Part shown: positions 1 to 10,667 of the stretch, piece by piece
Position numbering within the stretch: the stretch's first letter is position 1
Layout of the letters: each line of letters opens with the position of its first letter
Assembly (NCBI GenBank): GCA_928212115.1
Contig: CAKMRJ010000001.1
Span: 373,884,449 to 373,948,448, forward strand
Origin: Lactuca virosa
Taxonomy: Eukaryota; Streptophyta; Magnoliopsida; Asterales; Asteraceae
Length of the DNA stretch: 64,000 nucleotides
Direction of reading: 5' to 3'
Translations under genes and position numbers: made by a program
The notes under the pieces: generated by a model
What the model was told of the DNA's origin: nothing
What the model saw: the letters and a program-made list of their open reading frames with translations, nothing else
Database searches by the model: none

Positions 1-319
1 CGCACACGTGGACTTCGGCCACGTGTCCTCGCTTCGCATCCGACGCGTGTCCGGGAATGGCTGAGTCATCCGAGCAGCTGGCAGAAGCGTGTTCGAACCC
101 GGAGAGCTGTCCGAAGTCGCCTCGCCTACGTCCGACGCGTGTACAGTGACTCACCGCATCCGAACCTTCGCATGAGCCACGAGCCCCCTCCTCGGATCTG
201 GACTTCGGTCCAATCAGAAGCTGCCACCGGACCGCTCGCATGCGCAGCCCACGTGACTCCTTCTCGCATCTGCTGCCGCGTGGCTTCTCTCCTGACCGTC
301 CGATCAGCAGCTCGCAGCC

Positions 320-327
320 TATAAATA
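320..327 (+). promoter_or_regulatory. TATA box of the family F LTR
   Basis: TATAAATA lies between a GC-rich, G-box-containing stretch and the start of the predicted transcript. The same position relative to conserved flanks holds a TATA box in the other F copies (reverse strand at 6990-6997 and 3113-3120). Confidence 0.6.
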
Positions 328-1269
328 GGAGGGTGCGAACCCTCCCGGCTAGAATTTAGAAATTGGCAATTTTGGCCCCTTTTTCACTATTTTGGCTATT
401 TTCACATCCCCCGATGCCCCGAGATCATTTCCAACGCCCGGAACACGTCCCGGAGTGCCCGAGAAGCCCGGGAAATTTATTTTTTCGGTTTCGAGGCCCG
501 ACCCTCGCAGAGCCCGGTTTCTCAATAAAACTCCCGGTTTTATTAGAAACGATCGTTTTATGCAACGAAGTGCTGCCCGGTTATCGTTAAATCAAGTGAG
601 TGTGTAGTTACTTTCACCTTACACATATATATGAAGTATTTTATTTAAAATACGTGCTATGTGTAATTATATTGATTGTTTAATTAAGGTGACTGTTGAA
701 TAGATGTTTTATATAAGTTTTAAACTGTATGTATATTTTTATCTACAAATATGTTGGGTAAAACATGGGTAGATGAATTAGATGATGTGTGATGAAATAA
801 AAGTGATGAGAGGTATCAATGTTTAAGATGATCTAGTCATCTAGCAGAGTATAGACAACGGCCACAGACTATTTTAGATAGTCCAGTGGAACGTTAGTAG
901 ACTTGTAATCGGTACGTATGTTGGAACTATATGTTCATAAAGTGTTCTTGAACTATATGTTCATTAGGTGTTTTTGAACTATGTGTTCATCCATTAGTTC
1001 TTCTTTTTGACACTATTACGTGTCGGGGTACGGGAGCGTACGGGAGTACTTTATCAGTATTTTCCCTATACTTTTATTTGGAAGAGCTTTGGAGTCTTTG
1101 TTCTTTTATGAAGTGATCGGACTAGCTTCATGAGTTAGTGATATAGATCATGAGTTAAATAGTGGGTGTGTGATGAAAGGTGAGTTGGATAGATGAGATG
1201 ATCAGTGATATAGATCATGAGTTGAGATTGAGTGGTGAAATATGGGAAAAGCTTTTACCCAAATGTTGG

Positions 1270-1611
1270 CGTGAGTGGTGCAATATGAGAAAAGCCCTTA
1301 CCCAACGTTGACCCCCGTCATTCAGCAGAGTAGGGATGACAACCATGGACTGTTCTAGACGGTCTGTGGAACACTAGCAGGCTCGCAACCTGTAGGTGTT
1401 AATGGACTTGAGTGTTCATTCGCTGTACTCTATTCCCCTTCGTGAGTGGTGCAATATGAGAAAAGCCCTTACCCAAACGTTGACCCCCGTCATTCAGCAG
1501 AGTATGGATGACAAGCATGGACTGTTCTAAACGGTCTGTGGAACACTAGCAGGCTCGTAACCTGTAGGTGTTAATGGACTAGAGTGTTCATTCGTTGTAC
1601 TCTATTCCCCT
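1270..1611 (+). repeat. Tandem duplication of about 171 bp (2 copies) inside the F LTR
   Basis: The segment beginning GTGAGTGGTGCAATATGAG at about 1271 repeats at about 1442. Each copy includes the text around the 'CATTCAGCAGAGTA' stretch. The sister LTRs at 5652-8042 and 52670-55040 have a single copy. Confidence 0.8.
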
Positions 1612-1671
1612 CATGAGTGCCTTTAGGGCATGTATGGCTGGGGAAACCCCTTAGTATGTTCATCAGCTGTA

Positions 1672-1840
1672 TGGAAAACCCATTGACATGTATTACGGGG
1701 GAGAACACCCGTGGGAAATACCGTCGATGAATAAGAGCTATGGACTTAGCATATGGAAAACCCACTGACATGTATTGCGGGGGGGGGGGGACTCCCGTGG
1801 GAAATACTGTCGATAAATAAGAGCTATGGGCTTAGCACAT
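1672..1840 (+). repeat. Tandem duplication of about 83 bp (2 copies), with a 12-G run
   Basis: A unit starting TGGAAAACCCATTGACATG is present twice. The second copy carries an uninterrupted run of G at 1779-1790 where the first has a shorter G run. This is an LTR-internal duplication with a homopolymer expansion. Confidence 0.7.
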
Positions 1841-2060
1841 GGCAACGATTTGACTTCATGTCTTATTTGACATAAATTGTAGAGGGAAGCAATGTTGTCA
1901 CTTTATAGGTTGTTTTATGTTAGGATGTCTTGTTTGACATAACTTGCTGAGGGAAAGCAATGTTGTCACCCCGATGTTTGTTTTATTTGACATAACTTGC
2001 TGAGGAACCCCCAAAGCAATGTTGTCACCCCTAGTGATAATCCTTAGGCTAGGTCCCTTG
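1841..2060 (+). repeat. Short degenerate tandem repeats in the F LTR
   Basis: A unit built on TTGACATAACTTGCTGAGG followed by AGCAATGTTGTCACC is repeated about three times with changes. It is downstream of the TATA box and is present only as traces in the sister LTRs. Confidence 0.6.
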
Positions 2061-2527
2061 TGATAGTTCTTTTAGGGACGTAAAGTGAGGATAATGAGAA
2101 TGGGTAATTAGGGTTATTTTGGTTGATGAAATTAATAAATTTATTGATTGAGAACTTAATAAGTTTATTATTTATTGTGGGTTGAAAACCCTATATGCTC
2201 ACCAGGCTCCCAAGCCTGACCCACTCAGTTTAATTGTATCACAGGTATCGATACGAAGTTGCTTTACACTGAGAGATTAAAAGAGAAGTAGATCACTAGT
2301 GTAAATGAATGTAAGTTTTGTTTATGCTTATGTTTTTGTATTGACAATGACATCCCAATGGTTTAAGTGAATAAAATACATTTCTTCGGAAATGATTTGA
2401 TAACATATTTATCATGTTTTTCTGGGAACAAATTCCGCAACACTTTTAATCAAATGATTACTCTGAAACTATTTTAAAAGCATAAATTAAACCGGTCTTG
2501 TCTGGCCGTGAAATTGGGGATGTCACA

Positions 2528-4165
2528 GCTTATCTCATATTTCACCACTCACCCTCAACTTATGATCTCCTTTCACCACTCACCTTCAACTTATGATCTA
2601 TATCACTGATCATCTTATTTATCCAACTCACCTTTCATCACACACCCACTATTTCATCTACCCATGTTTTACCCAACATTTTTGTAGATAAAAATACATA
2701 TACAGTTTAAATTATTTAAAACATGTATAAATCACTCCTTTAACATCCAACTCAAATAAACAAACAATAAATATTCACACAGCACGTATTTTATATAAAA
2801 TACTTCATATCTATGTGTAAGGTGAAAGTAACTACACACTCACCTGATTTAATGAAAATCGGGCAGCAATTTGTTTCCTAAAACGATCGTTTCTAATAAA
2901 ACCGGGAGTTTTATTGAGAAACTTGGCTCTGCAAGGGTCGGGCTTCGAAACCGAAAAGATAAATTTTCCGGGCTTCTCGGGCACTTCGTGGCGTATTCCG
3001 GGGCTTATAATCGATACCGGGGCTTTGGGGGAAGTTAGAATGAAAGAAATATGAGTTTAGGGGCTAAAATTGACAAGTTTTCAAAATACCCCCGGGAGGT
3101 CTCGCACCCTCCTATTTATAGGGGCCGAAGCTCCTGATCCGACGGTTGATAAGCCTCCAGGTGGCGCAGATCCGAGGGCTCGCACCACCTGCTCGCACAT
3201 GGGCTCGCACTTGGCTGCGCATGCGAAGTCGCTGCTGGCAGCTCCTGATTGGACCGAGGCCTAGTGGTCTGAGGTAGAGGGTTCGTGGCATCCTTTGAGG
3301 GTTCGGTCACGTGATAAAGGGCACGCGTCGCACTTCTACTGGACCGCTTCAGATCAGCTCACGAGATCGGATGACTCAGCAGCTCGGACACGTGGCTCGC
3401 ATGACTCACCAATTTCGGACACGTGGCACGTTCTAAGCGAAGGTAACGTGGCCGAAGCCACCTATGCGAAATTTCTCGGTTTTCGCGCCAAAACTCTTAA
3501 AATCCATAAGCTTCGCATACGAGCTCCGTTTTTGACGTTCTTTATATGCACGCGTAGGTAAAGTTACGCTCTACGACTTTCGTTTAGACTTCGTCGGCTA
3601 ATTTTGATTTTAATTTTTATATTATTATTTTTAACAGACCGGGACAGGAAATCCGTTAAAAATTCATAACTTCTTCATCCGACGTCCGTTTTCGTCTGTC
3701 TTTTTACCGTTGTGCTACTATTGACGAGACCTTCGATTCTCGTTTAGGTTGTATCAGCTAAAAATCACTCGATCTAAAATTCGAGTTTTTAGTTGTCTAT
3801 TGCTAAGCTGAAACTTCGAAAAATCATAACTTCTTCATAAGAAGTCAGATTTGGGCGTTCTTTTTATACCTACTCTCGGTTTAACGAACACTACAAGTTT
3901 CGTTTAGATCACTAAGGCTAAAAAGTAGTTTATCAAAAACTCACTTTTTACGACATTCGGCACCGTGCCGGTTTGTCGCGAAACTTCGACAGGTCATAAC
4001 TTCTTCGTTATAACTCGGATTTCGGCATTCTTTATATATCCAGAAACCTTGAGACATATACTACAACTTGGTTAAGATTAATCCTTCTAAATAATCTTCC
4101 ATCAAAAAGTCATTTTTGATACTTTTCGTCTCTAAATTGACTAGCCCGGATCTACGGGCGTTACA
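2528..4165 (-). repeat. Truncated 3' LTR of the minus-strand F element
   Basis: It aligns with 6407-8042 of the 5' LTR. It begins abruptly at GCTTATCTCATATTTCACC, directly after the end of an oppositely oriented F LTR. It ends in GGGCGTTACA at 4165. A reverse-strand TATA box is at 3113-3120. Four 160-bp repeat units begin at 3505, 3665, 3825 and 3995. The simplest reading is that the plus-strand F LTR inserted here and the remaining 3' LTR sequence lies left of the window. Confidence 0.8.
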
Positions 4166-5651
4166 ATTATCTCCCCCTTAGGATGATTACGTCCCAGAAT
4201 CATCAACGAAAATAGGACTTGTATAATGATTCCATACGTTATCTTTCCATCCTAAATAATAACCATGATGCTCAATCTTACACCTGCTCTTCGTACTAGG
4301 TTGGACTTTCAATCGTAACCTACAAGTTACAAAATAAATCCTTATTGAGGACTCCTTCTTCTTCTTAGGATAAGTACTTCCCCTTATCTATTGTAACAGA
4401 TCGACGGGTCATGTTCTAATGACCTTCATCGGATGATGCAACGTCTAGACTCAAGTCTCTTTGAGTCAAATTCCAGAATGGAATATACCTTCGTTCGCAT
4501 CTTAATGTGATATAATCACATTTTAGCATATAGCATTTCCAGCTACAAGCTTCATTAACAACGAGCGCGAGGCTATCGATCGCATTAATTTCAACCTTCT
4601 GACTTTAGTCAGATGCTACATCGAACTTGGTCCTCCGAACCATGTAACAAACTCATCGTAGTCGGATTCAATTTGATATGACCACTAGGGTCGGAATAAC
4701 AACCAACTTACTAGTCATTACCGAAACAAGGGTAATGACATATCCGAATAAAAAGGAATCAATCACTAGTTTCTTGGTACCCTTGTGACTTTCCCTGATC
4801 CAAGCGTGAGTCATGTGCTTCCAGTAGTATAGATCTCTATTACTATTCACACCTACTCATACTCGTCCCAAGTATTGTCTCGCAGTCCCCAAGTCCTAAA
4901 ATCACAAAACAACTTAACACATACGAATGTGTCCAAATAATCATAATTTTTTTTCCTAGACTCTACTAGGACTTCTTCCATGCGTATCTTCAATCATCAA
5001 TTCTACTTCAACTTGGTTGGTGATGGAAATTCCAGATTAGGGGACAACTTCAAGAATTACACCAATCGTTCCATCATCCTGCCAATCAAAGGTGTACTTC
5101 AGACGTACCATACTCCTCTAAACGTTTCGTTATTTTATAAGACATAAACTAAAGGCAAGACACCACTCTTACGATATCTTCCGATAGGTGTCATTCACTA
5201 TCATAAGCCTTTCATTTCCTCCATTTACTCAATTCTCTACGAGTCTTCACCATAACGTTTTGTACACCCAAGCAGACGTTCGGTGTACCGGGCGAGAATT
5301 TAAGATAAGAAAGCTTTATTTACGATAGACGTATAAATCTCCTTATCACTCCGAAACGTTTACATGTTAGTTCTAATCTCGTAATCATACGCTTAGAATC
5401 CTACACACATAAGGTTTCCAGATCCGGTCGGCAACAGACCATAGATCCGAACAAATAATAGCATCATTATAGCTATAACACAAAACATTTAGCACATAAA
5501 AGCATTTTAGGCATCCTTCCTAAAATAAACTAGTGCTCGTGTCTAAAATATGGTAGACACTCATCTCACAATCATCACTTAGCATTCTAAGTTTAAGTCT
5601 AGAAATCCTACAAATTTCTTAGTTCGCTTAAACTAATGCTCTGATACCAAC
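4166..5651 (-). other. Interior of the F element: no gene seen
   Basis: Bounded by the two LTRs. The left edge, read on the minus strand, is a purine-rich tract (CTAAGGGGGAGATAAT) expected of a plus-strand priming site. The right edge is the primer binding site. Between them I see no coding sequence, only AT-moderate unique-looking DNA. Confidence 0.7.
5638..5649 (-). promoter_or_regulatory. Primer binding site (initiator Met tRNA type) of the F element
   Basis: The minus strand reads TGGTATCAGAGC, two bases inside the 5' LTR boundary. It is complementary to the 3' end of plant initiator Met tRNA, the usual primer of copia and gypsy elements. Confidence 0.85.
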
Positions 5652-8042
5652 TGTGACATCCCCTAATTTCTCGGCCAGAAAAGACCGATTTAATTTATGC
5701 TTTTTAAAATAAAATCAGAGAAATCTTTTTAAAAGATGTTGCGGAATTGGTCCCCAAAACAAAACATAATAAAAGTTTGTCAAAACCTTTCTTTAAGAAA
5801 TATATAATTTCCTTTTATATCAAAACCTCGGGATGTCATGTTCCGATACACATCAAAAGCATAAACAAGACATTATAAGCCTTACAACAGTTATTTATAA
5901 CTACTGGCCTATAATCCAAAATCACTCATCATTATCATCCGACTATGCTCGGGGTCCACTACCTGTAATCATAAAAAGCTGAGTGGGTCAGGCTTGGAAG
6001 CCTGGTGAGCATATAGGGTTTTCAACCCACAATAAATAAATTTATTATACTTAAACAACAATCAATCAACCAAATTACCCCAACCCCATTATCTTATTTA
6101 TTTCTTAAGGGTTTACCCTAAGATTCAACTATCACTCCTTCCTAAGGATTCATCCTAAGGAATAGGTACAAGGTCACACCATCGCCAGGGTTTATACAAC
6201 AGGTGCTAGGTCCATAGCTCTCATTTATCGACAGTATTCGCCCCTGTCATACATGTCAATGGGGTTTTAGAGTACGCCTGATGAACATATAGTTCACACA
6301 CCTACAGGTTGCAAGCCTGCTAGTGTTCCACAGACCGTCTAGAATAGTCCATGGTTGTCATCCATACTCTGTTGAATGACGGGGGTCACCGTTTGGGTAA
6401 GGGCTTATCTCATATTTCACCACTCACCCTCAACTTATGATCTCCTTTCATCACTCACCCTCAACTTATGATCTATATCACTGATCATCTCATTTATCCA
6501 ACTCACCTTTCATCACACACCCACTATTTCATCTACCCATGTTTTTACCCAACATTTTTGTAGATAAAAATACATATACAGTTTAAATTATTTAAAACAT
6601 GTATAAATCACTCCTTTAACATCCAACTCAAATAAACAAACAATAAATATTCACACAGCACATATTTTATATAAAAATACTTCATATCTATGTGTAAGGT
6701 GAAAGTAACTACACACTCACCTGATTTAATGAAAATCAGGCAGCAATTCGTTTCCTAAAACGATCGTTTCTAATAAAACCGGGAGTTTTATAGAGAAATC
6801 GGGCTCTGCAAGGGTCGGGCTTCGAAACCGAAAAGATAAATTTTCCGGGCTTCTCGGGCACTTCGTGGCGTATTCCGGGGCTTATAATTGATACTGGGGC
6901 TTTGGGGGAAGTTAGAATGAAAGAAATATGAGTTTAGGGGCTAAAATTGACAAGTTTTCAAAATACCCCCGGGAGGTCTCGCACCCTTCTATTTATAGGG
7001 GCCGAAGCTCCTGATCCGACGGTTGAGAAGCATCCAGGTGGCGCAGATTCGAGGGCTCGCAGCACCTGCTCGCACATGGGCTCGCACGTGGCTGCGCATG
7101 CAAAGTGGCTGCTGGCAGCTCCTGATTGGACCGAGGCCTAGTGGTCCGAGGTTGAGGGTTCGTGGCATCCTGCGAGGGTTCGGTCACGTGATAAAGGGCA
7201 CGCGTCGCACTTCTACTGGACCGCTTCAGATCAGCTCACGAGATCGGATGACTCAGCAGCTCGGACACGTGGCTCGCATGACTCACCAATTTCGGACATG
7301 TGGCACGTTCTAAGCGAAGGTGAAGTGGCCGAAGCCACCTATGCGAAATTTCTCGGTTTTCGCGACAAAACTTCTAAAATCCATAACCTTCACATACGAG
7401 CTTCGTTTTTGACGTTCTTTATATGCACGCGTAGGTAAAATTACGCTCTACGACTTTCGTTTAGACTTCGTCGGCTAATTTTGATTTTAATTTTTATATT
7501 ATTATTTTTAACAGACCGGGACAGGAAATCCGTTAAAAATTAATAACTTCTTCATCCGACGTCCATTTTCGTCAGACTTTTTACCGTTGTGCTACTAATG
7601 ACGAGACCTTCGATTCTCGTTTAGGTCGTGTCGGCTAAAAATCGCTCGATCTAAAATTCGAGTTTTTAGTTGTCTACTGCTAAGCTGAAACTTCGAAAAA
7701 TCACAACTTCCTCATACGAAGTCAGATTTGGGCGTTCTTTTTATACCTACTCTCGGTTTAACGAATACTACGAGTTTCGTTTAGATCACTAAGGCTAAAA
7801 AGTAGTTTATCAAAAACTCACTTTTTACGACATTCGGCACCGTGCCGGTTTGTCGCGAAACTTCGACAGGTCATAACTTCTTCGTTATAACTCGGATTTC
7901 GGCATTCTTTATACATCCAGAAACCTTGAGACATATACTACAACTTGGTTAAGATTAATCCTTCTAAATAATCTTCCATCAAAAAGTCATTTTTGATGCT
8001 TATCGTCTTTAAATTGACTAGCCCGGATCTACGGGCGTTACA
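5652..8042 (-). repeat. 5' LTR of the minus-strand F element (2391 bp)
   Basis: On the minus strand it starts TGTAACGCCCGTAGATCCGG and ends GATGTCACA. A TATA box lies on the minus strand at 6997-6990, with a G-box and TCGCA-rich promoter segment at about 7010-7380. Four repeat units sit at 7382, 7542, 7702 and 7872. The base after the LTR (8043) begins the interrupted GRF fragment, so CCTGA at 8043-8047 should be the target duplication, with its partner outside the window. Confidence 0.85.
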
Positions 8043-8306
8043 CCTGATAAACCCACAAATAGAATCCTTAGTTGGGCACGCATAAAACCTCCTTCTGGGA
8101 TTCAGTGGTGTCCAAGACGTTTTCACCGAAGCGAGTTTTACACAAAAACAAACCACCATTGTTCGATTGCAGGCCAAGAAGGAGAGATGGAAGAAAATAG
8201 TCGTTGTGGAAGAACAGTACAGAACATTGGGGAAGAACAGTTGTTGGGGAAAAAGTTGGAAATGGAAGAAACTCGTGGTTTGGACCAAAACCCCAAAAAA
8301 ATGCAT
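8043..8306 (-). pseudogene. GRF-type zinc-finger fragment, interrupted by the F LTR
   Basis: The minus strand encodes about 37 codons (8161 to 8043) resembling the N-terminal zinc finger of plant GRF-domain proteins. A C-x-C pair (CFC) is followed by KTSWTPLNP, then RRRFYACP, then CGF. The usual GRRF is changed to RRRF. The frame is contiguous to 8306 upstream and then runs into LTR sequence at 8042, so the domain's last part is missing. GRF fingers bind nucleic acid in DNA-repair enzymes; in plants many short GRF proteins have unknown roles and many are carried by transposons. This copy is cut, with no visible promoter or downstream exons. Confidence 0.6.
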
Positions 8307-9068
8307 ACCATAGGGACCATTTTTGCAGTTTTGTCTATTTAAAATATTACAATATATTGTTTCAAAATGGATATTTTATATACTATAGTTATAGAAAAAA
8401 AATTGAAAAGTTATTTAATTATCATAAAATATTATATTTTATAAATAAATGTTATTTAATAGTTAATAGAAATAATTATTTAATAAAAATAATTAATTAA
8501 TCAACAAATACCAAAATTTTAAAACTGAAATATAATTACATAGTAAAATGAAATATGATTAAAAAAAGTTTAGATTTACAAAACATAAAAGTATATTAAT
8601 CATTCAATATATATTTAATGGTCAATTAAAAAAATACATATTCAAATGATATTGAGTTGTCAATTAAAAAATTAAATAGAAATTTACTATAAAACTTTCA
8701 TTAAAGATGAGTTATGTGGCTATAAGATATATAATCACACTACACATCAGTATGTTGTTACTCATCACTTTACATACTCTTATTTTCATTATGTTGTTAC
8801 TCATCACTTTACATACTCTTATTTTCATTATGTACCAAGAGTATTGTAACATTCGTTTTCTGGATTGATCAGTTAAGAATTAAAGAGATTGTAAATAAGA
8901 TTTATTGGGAAAATTCTTGGGGACGCGACGTGGTAGTATAAATGTCGTGGCGTGGCCATGTGGTTAAGTGGTAGCGCGGTTTGATGTTTGCCGCAGTGCG
9001 GTAGTCGCCACAGCCCAAAACCCTAGGCCTGGGGCCTTGGGCCTTATTTAAGGAATCTGATGCTAGGG
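8307..9068. other. AT-rich DNA without a recognised gene
   Basis: Low-complexity AT-rich sequence with short frames only. It holds a 39-bp tandem duplication at 8751-8828. A more GC-rich patch at 8920-9060 contains a tRNA-box-A-like stretch but no box B. I cannot assign it to an element. Confidence 0.5.
8751..8828. repeat. Tandem duplication, 39 bp x 2
   Basis: The unit begins TATGTTGTTACTCATCACTT and is repeated exactly once, head to tail (8751-8789 and 8790-8828). A perfect duplication suggests a recent slippage event. Confidence 0.9.
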
Positions 9069-9227
9069 TGTAAAGTCCCGGTTTTCAGAATAAAATTTTC
9101 ATTCTTAAAGTAGAATAAAACACTCATTTTTATAAAGTCGCATTTTAGTAAAACCATTTGTTTATAAACCATAATTCAAAATCAGAGTTGTAAGGAAGAC
9201 AATGTGAAATCTCGAATCATAAAATTA

Positions 9228-9249
9228 TTGTTGTTGTTGTTGTTGTTGT
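9228..9249. repeat. (TTG)n microsatellite
   Basis: About seven TTG units. Translation on the minus strand yields a poly-Asn run that is not a gene. Confidence 0.9.
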
Positions 9250-9384
9250 GTGTGTATAGTCCCGCCTTCGCTATCCGATACGGTACCTGAAACACATTTA
9301 AATCCACAACTGTAAGCCAAAGCTTAGTGAGTTCCCCTAATATACTACATACAACAATACACATACAATACATGCATATATGAG

Positions 9385-9600
9385 CCTTCAGTTTGTCTGG
9401 ACCGCCTTGTAAGGCCTACAATATGTCAGGACCGCTCTCCTGAGCCTACAGTCTAACTGAACCGCCCCTCGGGGCCTACAATATAGTTGGACCACTCCCT
9501 TGGGCCTACAATCTGAATAGACCGCCTCGCAAGGCCTATAGTACACCTGGACCGCCCCGGGTATATTTGCCTACAACACAAAGCAGAACCGCCTCAACCC
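9385..9600 (-). repeat. Imperfect minisatellite, unit about 37-39 bp, about 6 copies
   Basis: The plus strand repeats the pattern 'GGACCGCC...GGCCTACA' with variable spacers. It belongs to the decayed D-like LTR; D itself has a related run of G-rich units. Confidence 0.7.
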
Positions 9601-9745
9601 AAACACAATACATCGACATATGCAAACAAATAAACAATAACCAACAAACACAAGTAATCATATAGATATACCAATCTAATAGATCACTATAACATACCAA
9701 CATCTTACAGACAAAGATACACACTATAGTACAAAGTATAGTGAG

Positions 9746-9747
<2 letters not shown>

Positions 9748-9825
<78 letters not shown>
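9748..9825. repeat. (TA)n microsatellite, about 78 bp
   Basis: Pure alternating TA, directly left of the MITE-like insert. Confidence 0.95.
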
Positions 9826-9828
<3 letters not shown>

Positions 9829-9829
<1 letters not shown>

Positions 9830-10222
9830 TGTAGAAATCGGGATTAATCGTGGATTAATTGTGGATTAATCGCTTGACGTTCTCCGACCGACTAGGATTA
9901 GGAATGCTTCGACGGAAATGTGTGATTAATCAGTCAACAAAAGTCAACAAAATGTAAAAAAAATTCAAAAAATTCAAAAAATCAACTTTTTTTACTCAAA
10001 AATTTCAAAATTTCAAATATTATACCAAAATGTTCATATTTTCATATTTTCAAATTTTCTTATCTTCTAATTTTGAAGTACTTATTTTTCTTAAGATATA
10101 TTAATCTTTGATTAATTTTAATATTTTATTAATAATCTATGGTCCCCGATTAATCCCCGCCAAGACTGATTAATCATTTAACTACAGTCAACCGTCAAGC
10201 TACCGTTGAGCGATTTTTACAA
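9829..10222. mobile_element. MITE-like element of about 394 bp
   Basis: Starts TTGTAGAAATCG and ends CGATTTTTACAA, a 12-bp terminal inverted repeat with one mismatch. The flanks AGGTT and AAACCT extend the inversion imperfectly. The interior is non-coding and holds several GATTAATC motifs near both ends in mirrored arrangement. I cannot define a target duplication because the left flank is a TA microsatellite. No transposase is seen, so it would be non-autonomous. Confidence 0.5.
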
Positions 10223-10580
10223 AGAAAACCTATAAGATTGTGTCACCTCAGCCTTATACTTTGGACAAGAATCCATCCAAACTTTGAAGTACATGATGAT
10301 AATCCATGATACATGAGAAAATGTTTCATATTAGCAAAACATGTTTTTTGACATTTTTATTATGAAAACTTGAATTTAAAAGTGGTTAAAGACGTGAGAA
10401 AAAAAACGATTGCTAAAACCACCTTTAAATCTATATTACATAACACCCTCCAATATAAACTTATTATCTTTAATTTATTGCTAATAAATTTAATTTTTAA
10501 AGTACATGTGTTTGATTTTTATAAGATAAGATCTGTTTTCGCATTTTCGCAAAATATTTATGTTTTCACATGAACCTACT

Positions 10581-10667
<87 letters not shown>
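10223..10667. other. AT-rich stretch, no gene seen
   Basis: It may include the tail of the decayed D-like LTR interrupted by the MITE-like insert. A microsatellite fills 10583-10664. The isoleucine/tyrosine frame across it is a simple-repeat artefact. Confidence 0.5.
10583..10664. repeat. (TA)n microsatellite with one interruption
   Basis: Alternating TA, broken once by GTA at about 10616. It ends at the start of the next LTR-like sequence. Confidence 0.95.

Larger units (their letters stand above)
1..2527 (+). repeat. LTR of gypsy-type family F, plus strand, left end outside the window
   Basis: This is the promoter and downstream part of a long LTR that ends in GATGTCACA at 2527. It matches the reverse complement of the LTR at 5652-8042 and the end of the solo LTR at 52670-55040. 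A TATAAATA box lies at 320-327. G-box (CACGTG) and TCGCA-rich sequence precede it. The part after the TATA box is longer than in the sister copies because of internal tandem duplications at 1270-1611 and 1672-1840. By comparison with the sisters, several hundred bases should be missing to the left. No coding capacity is seen; short frames at 139-607 are chance. Confidence 0.85.
2528..8042 (-). mobile_element. Non-coding, non-autonomous F LTR retrotransposon, minus strand
   Basis: Reading the minus strand: 5' LTR (8042-5652), primer binding site (5649-5638), a 1486-bp interior without gag or pol, a purine tract (4181-4166) and a 3' LTR (4165-2528). The 3' LTR lacks its last roughly 750 bases because it abuts the plus-strand F LTR ending at 2527. 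The interior has no frame longer than about 60 codons and no recognisable retroviral motif. The element must therefore have depended on enzymes from elsewhere, like LARD-type derivatives. Confidence 0.8.
9069..9747 (-). repeat. Decayed LTR related to element D, minus strand
   Basis: The left boundary TGTAAAGTCCCGG looks like an LTR terminus. On the minus strand the stretch AACTCACTAAGCTTTGGC (about 9330-9312) matches the region before the end of the D LTR (35491-35520). The repeated 'GTAGGCC...GGCGGTCC' units at 9380-9600 resemble the G-rich repeats at 35260-35400 of D. The right boundary is lost in the microsatellite at 9748. No primer binding site lies to the left, so it is a solo LTR or the 3' LTR of a lost element. 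Confidence 0.55.

Noticed and set aside
3070..3561. Frames of 64-96 codons repeated at 3070-3561 and 6947-7313
   Set aside because: They lie in both F LTRs in the promoter region; their similarity is due to LTR duplication, and no motif or codon bias supports coding.
8958..9010. tRNA gene or SINE suggested by TGGTTAAGTGG (8961-8971)
   Set aside because: Resembles box A, but no box B (GGTTCGA) at the usual distance and no cloverleaf could be drawn.
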